Positions 59,601 to 64,000 of a stretch of 64,000 bases of DNA are shown piece by piece. The DNA comes from Haliclystus octoradiatus (taxonomy: Eukaryota > Cnidaria > Staurozoa > Stauromedusae > Haliclystidae): NCBI GenBank assembly GCA_916610825.1, contig OU744446.1:32654225-32718224 (forward strand), read 5' to 3'. Under the pieces are notes generated by a model, which was not told where the DNA came from, did not search any database, and worked only from the letters and a program-made list of their open reading frames with translations. A program made the translations under genes and the position numbers. Numbering within the stretch: position 1 is the stretch's first letter; each line of letters opens with the position of its first letter.

Positions 59601-61175
59601 AAAGACAAATATATTAGCCATAGGCCACTAAAAAGTAAACAACTACGAATTACCTGAAATAGAATTAAACAACGGAAAATTAACATACGTAACAGCATCA
59701 CGAAACCTTGGTGTAATATTCGACAGTGAAATGACTTTCAAAAACCATATAAAGCAGATCATAAGAACAGCCTCCTATAGATTACGTGCAATTGCAAAGC
59801 AGAAAAAGTATATTCCACCTGAAGTATTTATGAGAGTTATAGAATCCAAAATTGTTGAACCAAGCCTTTATGCACTTGAAGTATGGTCGTCATATAACAA
59901 AACTCAATTGCATAAAGTACAGGTAAGTATTCAAAACTGGGCAGCCAAATTGATCGATGGTAGAAAAAATATGACACAATGCAGAACTTATTAAATGAAC
60001 TAAACTGGCTCACAATTGAAGACACTGTTGAACTTAGAACTGCCATCACATCTCATCGATCAGCTCTAGGAGAAAATGGCCCAAATTTAAAACGATTATT
60101 CAAAAGATCACAGTCTCCATATAACACACAAAAACAGTTATACATTCTCCCACGTGTCAATTCAGACCGTGGAAAGCGATCTTTTTCTTTTCGTGGTGCA
60201 AGATTTATGAACAAATATATCGATTTACATAATGATAGTAACAGCAAATATAGAGAGAAAATTAAATCAGCTTTATTAGAAAATCGACAAAATAAACCAA
60301 ATTAGTTAATAAAAACCAGGCTTCTAGTAACAACAGCAAAAACGAAATATCTGTTAGTTAAAGTATAAAATAAAAACGTAGATTCATACTTGTACTAAGT
60401 TGTTTAAAGGCCTTAAAATACACTATTCTATTCTATTCTATTCTAATCCAGACCTGACAAATGAGCTGAGATGTCAGATGCGTGTTTTGCTTTGCCGCTC
60501 AGTTCTTAGGTACGCATAACACATTTTTAGTCAGGTTCGGGGGAACTTTATTATGCCAGGATCGATCTCACAAGCATTCTGTTATCATATATTTGAGCTT
60601 TGTTGATGGTTGTGTGATCAGTCAATCAGTTGAATTCTACATTCTAACAATAGGCCTACAATGTCATTAGCTTGGTCATAATAGCTTGGTAAAGATGGAG
60701 ATGATATGTAAACATAGGCCTATATATAATTCATAAAAAATTATTTTAAAGATATTTGTTCAAGGCAGAAGAAAAGTTGAAAAACTGGTGAGCTGCTATT
60801 TCCCATCAACCCAACTCATTTGTTTTACTGTTGGAAGGTTCAGAAATCAAAACAAACATCTTGATCTTGTCTCAGCTCAGTGCTCAGTTGTCAGTTTCCC
60901 TTGAAGGATTAGAATATGTTGCCACGCCAAATTCCACAACCGTCATTAACGACACTAATATATGCCTATGCTATGGTTCGTATCTTGATTGAGCTCCGCT
61001 CAGCCTCCAGAAGACCTCAGCTCAGACCTCAGTCGTAGAATTCGATGCATTTGAGAACTTACCTAGTTATTAAGACAATCACTTGCTGAGCATCACGAGC
61101 AACAGTTATCGTAAATAGTGCCAGTGCTGGGCCAAAGGCTATTAAGGTGTAACCAAATAAAGTCATTAACGTCAT
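53611..61175 (-). CDS. APH1: APH1, gamma-secretase subunit (complete, 6 exons)
   Basis: Exons in order: 61175-61063, 57197-57054, 56261-56191, 55754-55632, 55092-54965, 53763-53611. All phases agree, giving 243 residues (human APH1A is 247-265). ATG at 61175 starts MTLMTLFGYTLIAFGPALAL, the first membrane helix. Further helices are AFFWLVSLLLSSTWW, FGVAFSVIFQELFRLAFWKL, the GxxxGxxxG helix AGLGFGCMSGLFAMVNVLAD (Gly112, 116, 120), NTFWGILFFDGMERGKW, VAVVGSHLLVSL and VAPLAVGY-type last helix, seven in all. APH1 is the multi-pass scaffold that assembles nicastrin, presenilin and PEN2 into the protease cleaving Notch and other stubs. Of the two conserved His, His187 is present (human 197) but position 161 (human 171) is Asn. 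The C-terminus ends FTRPEQSS. Confidence 0.96.
54870..54945. repeat. Scrap of the TTCATGAA family beside an APH1 exon
   Basis: GAACGTTCGTAAAGTTGATG, then GAACAGTTCATGAACAG and TTTTTCACAGG, ending about 20 bases from the splice donor of exon 54965-55092 on the minus strand. Only one arm remains. Confidence 0.65.
57198..58381 (-). other. APH1 first intron, part before the LINE
   Basis: A small scrap of the AGTCAAACGCAATATACAGG/ACCTCTATACA repeat at 57235-57285 and a TAGGCCTA octamer at 58224. Nothing else recognised. Confidence 0.4.
58390..60305 (+). pseudogene. LINE ORF2 remnant (reverse transcriptase)
   Basis: The reading frame from 58390 is open to the stop at 59182-59184, continues in the same frame to the stop at 59629-59631 and then to about 59990. 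The last part (59979-60305; DRGKRSFSFRGARFMNKY) is in another frame. The second Asp of the ADD catalytic pair is Asn. Decay is light: two stops and one shift in about 1.9 kb, so the copy is younger than other elements here. Confidence 0.88.
60424..60446 (+). repeat. (TTCTA)n tail of the LINE
   Basis: About four and a half pentamer units close the element. Several LINE clades end in a short tandem repeat instead of poly(A). Confidence 0.85.
60451..61062 (-). other. APH1 first intron, part nearest exon 1
   Basis: Two TAGGCCTA octamers at 60651 and 60715. A 45-bp stretch near 60985-61035 is rich in CAGCTC/CTCAG words. No gene recognised. Confidence 0.4.
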
Positions 61176-61980
61176 ATTTGCGAGTAATCTATGAGAAAAT
61201 CCTCATAAAAAATGAAGACCACAACTTATTTATTTTCAATTTCTCCGTCTCAGAGAAAAACATCAGTGAATCCTAATTTCCCGGAGTAGTTGAGTCGAAG
61301 TCATAATGGCGGATGAATCGATAAAAATAGTTCTGCGCAGAAGGGTGCGCGTAAAATCATGGTCAATTGGAATAGAAATCAATTTCTATTCTACTATGGT
61401 AAAATGGAATCAATACGATATATTCGAAGAATCCAACAATCAATGATCGGAAAAAATGTAAAATTTTAGGAAGTTATTTAGATACAGAAAAACTGATCAC
61501 TAAAGGAAAACTCTTACCTGTAAATAACATGAAAAATAATACAATGATACAAAAAAGGCGTATAGGGGTGCCTTCCAAATGAGGGGGAGGGCAAACTGTT
61601 TTAGTCGACAAATTTTACATAAAATTCATTCTCATTGTAGAATCCCTACAGTAAGCTTTACCAATAGCGATCACTTTGTCATGTTATTGATATGCTTCAC
61701 AGTGATTAAATGTTTGTGGAATTGTGATGAGGAGATATGGGGGAATTCAGAATTGTCGGTTTTCATTAATTTATTTCGCCAAAAGGCCGGCAAACCAAAG
61801 GAGAGTACTGAAACCCTCACTGACATGTAGCCTTAAAATATTTTGACATATACAAATTGCTAATGTGTAACAGAATAGTTAATAGTATAACACATGGAAT
61901 ATTGTGTAGATGTAAATACGCTAAATATGTTATAGATACTAAATACTTTTGCAAAAAGGGAAATCTAGGCCTCTCTTGAA
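61176..61980. other. Upstream of APH1, likely promoter side
   Basis: The 5' flank of APH1. An 83-codon plus-strand frame at 61579-61830 has no family character. I could not pick out a core promoter element with confidence. Confidence 0.35.
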
Positions 61981-61984
61981 CGAA

Positions 61985-62360
61985 TCAAAGCTATTGAAAC
62001 TTGAAAGATACCAGTAGCTCAGGCAAAGTGTTCCACCATGGAATTACTCTCTGAAGCAAAACTGACTTTTTACACTGGCTAATGTTGAAGGCATAACGGA
62101 GTAAGTGAAGTGAATGCGACCGGAAAGAGTATTTACCGGGTTATGTACTCTAAGAGTGTGTATTTACAAATGTAACGAGTTCATTAACAGGAACATCAAT
62201 ATATCCATGTACAATTTTAAATAATGTGCATAATATCTGCTTTAACAGGGCGTGTTTCAATAGAACAAATGTTTAATTTCTTCAATCTGTCATCACAGTC
62301 AGTATATTTCATGTTAGCCTTAGAGAAAACCCTACTCATAGATGACCTTTGAACATGTTA
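61985..62360 (-). mobile_element. LINE 3' fragment (RT C-terminal region), broken
   Basis: Read on the minus strand with a few breaks: DDRLKKLNICSIETRPVKAD, IIYKIVHGYIDVPV, then words resembling the SR..FTYSV, FCFR and PWWNTLP..FK.. C-terminal pattern of CR1/L2-type RTs. Stops and shifts make it non-coding. No 3' tail identified. Confidence 0.65.
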
Positions 62361-62501
62361 AAGGCACACGTCAGGAGATACGCATTACTATTTGTATTAG
62401 AAAAGATCTAGAATATGCCTAATTAGTTACAATCGCATGGAGCAGTGCACTCATGGTTTTAAATCAGGTGATAATAATATCCTAAGGTCTTATAATATAA
62501 C

Positions 62502-62575
62502 TATAATACAACACGAGGTAAAGACATGTATACATAAAAATATAATACAACACGAGGTAAAGACATGTATATGAG
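62502..62575. repeat. Direct repeat, two units, period 39 bp
   Basis: ATAATACAACACGAGGTAAA followed by GACATGTATA occurs twice, 39 bases apart. Short tandem duplication, origin unknown. Confidence 0.85.
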
Positions 62576-62939
62576 AGTGCTCAATATTTTTTAAGACAGA
62601 GCATAATATAGAATAGACACAAAGATGAGGCAAAAGCCTGTTCCGTAAAAGGAAAGTTTTACTTCATCGTTGTTTCAAATCTGTATACATAAAATTATAT
62701 ATTCAAATCCAAAATTACACATTTATACACAAAATTACACATGTAATAATGTAATTTTTACATTTCGAAAATGAGTTTATTACATAATATACCAAATACC
62801 ATCATAAGTCATAACAATATACCTGTGCAAATTTCACAACGAAAAATATGTTTTAAAGTAAGAAAGAAACCAACATATATATCCATACAACTTGAGACAT
62901 TTATGGTTGAAAAGGTGGTTCAATTTATTCATCCATGTC

Positions 62940-63260
62940 ATATAATTTGTGAAATTAGGAAAGGGCGACTCGATTTGATTGTAGAATTGGGAACGTAGGT
63001 CCTTTGGTTGAATGGACAGAAAAGCAGATTATGGGATTCATTATCAATCTCTCCTCTACTCCAAAACATGCACACTTTCAATTCAGGTGGCTCATTGGTA
63101 TAACGCCAAGTCTCGATTTTAACTCCAGTATTGAATATTGAGCTGCTCCTATCCGTAAGATAAAACATAGATATGCCATGATAGCTTATATAAGCTTTCT
63201 TGCTGGAAAGCTGCCATATGAGATTCTGATCATTGCAGACAAACATTCAGCTGTTGGATT
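62940..63260 (-). mobile_element. Retroelement C-terminal zinc-finger fragment
   Basis: The minus strand encodes ETWRYTNEPPELKVCMFWSR, then GEIDNESHNLLFCPFNQR. It fits the C..C...GE.E.E.HFL..CP.Y...R motif found at the C-terminal end of many invertebrate LINE-like ORFs, but the second Cys reads Trp. Decayed and isolated. Confidence 0.6.
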
Positions 63261-63599
63261 TTTCTCTTCAGGTATATGGTTATCGTTGCAGCTTTATAGC
63301 TAAGGATTAATTTAATCTTTACGGCCTCATCTCAGTGCAATATACAGTATTTGATGTGTGGAAGGATTGACGTTTTCAGTTGTAGGATATACGTTTGTCC
63401 TTTGGAATAAAGTTCTTCAATTTATTGTTGAAAGCACAACAGTTTTTATCGCAGTCATTGAGCATACATTCTTATAACATCCTCTTCATATTGTAATGCC
63501 TTTATACAGTCGTAGAGAACTAGCTAATTCCTCGAAAGTTCCAATGTTGTTAATATTACAATCGGTAACTGACCAGCAAACAAAAATGCAAATAGTGGT

Positions 63600-64000
63600 A
63601 ATGGATCAACAGCAATAAATGCAAAAGGCGTTGGCGGAAGCAATGAAGTCACAGGGTGAGTCACTTACTAATGGATTCAAGACCATGAATATGGGCACTT
63701 CAACTTCAAATGTTCATCAAGGCTCTTCTGATACACCAGCAAATCTTCAAACAACCAAACGTATATCAATGCCTGGAAACTTAAAAGTCCTGAAGGCATG
63801 AAATTGATAGATTTTCGTGACTGGGAAATCAGATTTAATGATTACGCTGTTACGAGATTACACCAAGAATGTGATTTAAATGCACGTCGAAGGTTTGTTG
63901 AGATCAACACACAACGAAGAGTGGACAAAAATGTGGACCCAAGAAATCATCAAAATAAAAGATACTGATGATATTGCCGAAATTATTAAGGCATTAAAAG
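63600..64000 (+). mobile_element. Gypsy gag-like remnant running off the window
   Basis: The frame from 63619 (MKSQGESLTNGFKTMN...) shifts near 63770, then continues as PEGMKLIDFRDWEIRFNDYA and VTRLHQECDLNARRR before a further break. The W-x-x-R-F-x-x-Y pattern is that of gag capsids of Mag-like Gypsy elements. It could be the gag missing from elements of the 35-41 kb type, but the strand is opposite. Confidence 0.55.

Larger units (their letters stand above)
58382..60450 (+). mobile_element. 5'-truncated non-LTR retrotransposon (LINE) in the APH1 intron
   Basis: It lies opposite in orientation to APH1. It carries the linker before RT, the RT domain and the C-terminal region of ORF2, then a short 3' end and a (TTCTA)n tail at 60424-60446. 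RT boxes are recognisable: SPGNDGLNGYIIKSALP, DQHRPLALLSLLSKILE, DLSKAFDSLQHSILLHKL, CGVPQGSILGPLLF. The catalytic box reads FADN where active enzymes have F/YADD. In-frame stops lie at 59182-59184 and 59629-59631, with a frameshift near 59980. The endonuclease is missing. It belongs to the Jockey/CR1-like type and is inactive. The copy at 3651-4575 is an older relative. Confidence 0.92.

Noticed and set aside
61579-61830. 83-codon plus-strand frame upstream of APH1
   Set aside because: No domain, no splice context and unremarkable composition.

Overview
The window is nuclear DNA of an animal. Genes are split into many short exons with GT/AG borders, the DNA is AT-rich, and introns and spacers are full of decayed transposons. 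Delta-catenin, the gamma-secretase subunit APH1 and an FBXO30/40-type F-box protein mark it as metazoan. Single compact versions of these genes, Mag/SURL-like Ty3/Gypsy remnants and a large excess of the octamer TAGGCCTA suggest an invertebrate, possibly a deuterostome. The species cannot be fixed from sequence alone.

Layout. (1) About 80-13285 (+): the 3' part of a long gene of unrecognised family. It encodes beta-rich repeats, a coiled coil, a basic Cys-rich segment, amphipathic helices and a very acidic tail; the gene starts before the window. Its introns hold a LINE fragment, a hairpin element and two hAT-type MITEs. An open exon at 13846-13989 may be an alternative last exon. (2) 14707-29134, or to 31335 with a distal first exon (-): a complete delta-catenin/p120-family gene of 18 exons, with two candidate first exons, an N-terminal coiled coil, a long Ser/Asn/Ala-rich linker, the Armadillo domain with its basic loop, and a C-terminal DSWV PDZ ligand. 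It converges with gene 1 over a (TA)n tract. (3) About 33.2-44.1 kb: a transposon graveyard with a Gypsy RNase H-integrase remnant, a second Gypsy element with LTRs, PBS and PPT, a TTAA-flanked DNA element and a long foldback. (4) 46837-50689 (+): FBXO30/40-like gene, TRAF-type zinc finger plus F-box, three exons. (5) 53611-61175 (-): complete APH1 in six exons, with a decayed LINE in its first intron. (6) 61.9-64.0 kb: LINE 3' fragments on the minus strand and a Gypsy gag remnant on the plus strand running off the end.

The genes are unrelated neighbours, not a pathway: cell-cell adhesion (delta-catenin), ubiquitin ligation (F-box) and intramembrane proteolysis (APH1). Delta-catenin and APH1 both act at membranes, but nothing in the sequence links them.

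The most unusual structure is a family of foldback elements made of 11-bp units around the palindrome TTCATGAA. At least ten copies lie here, most in delta-catenin introns and around the F-box and APH1 genes. All exon borders were read by eye from splice consensus and reading-frame continuity; no alignment or transcript was available.
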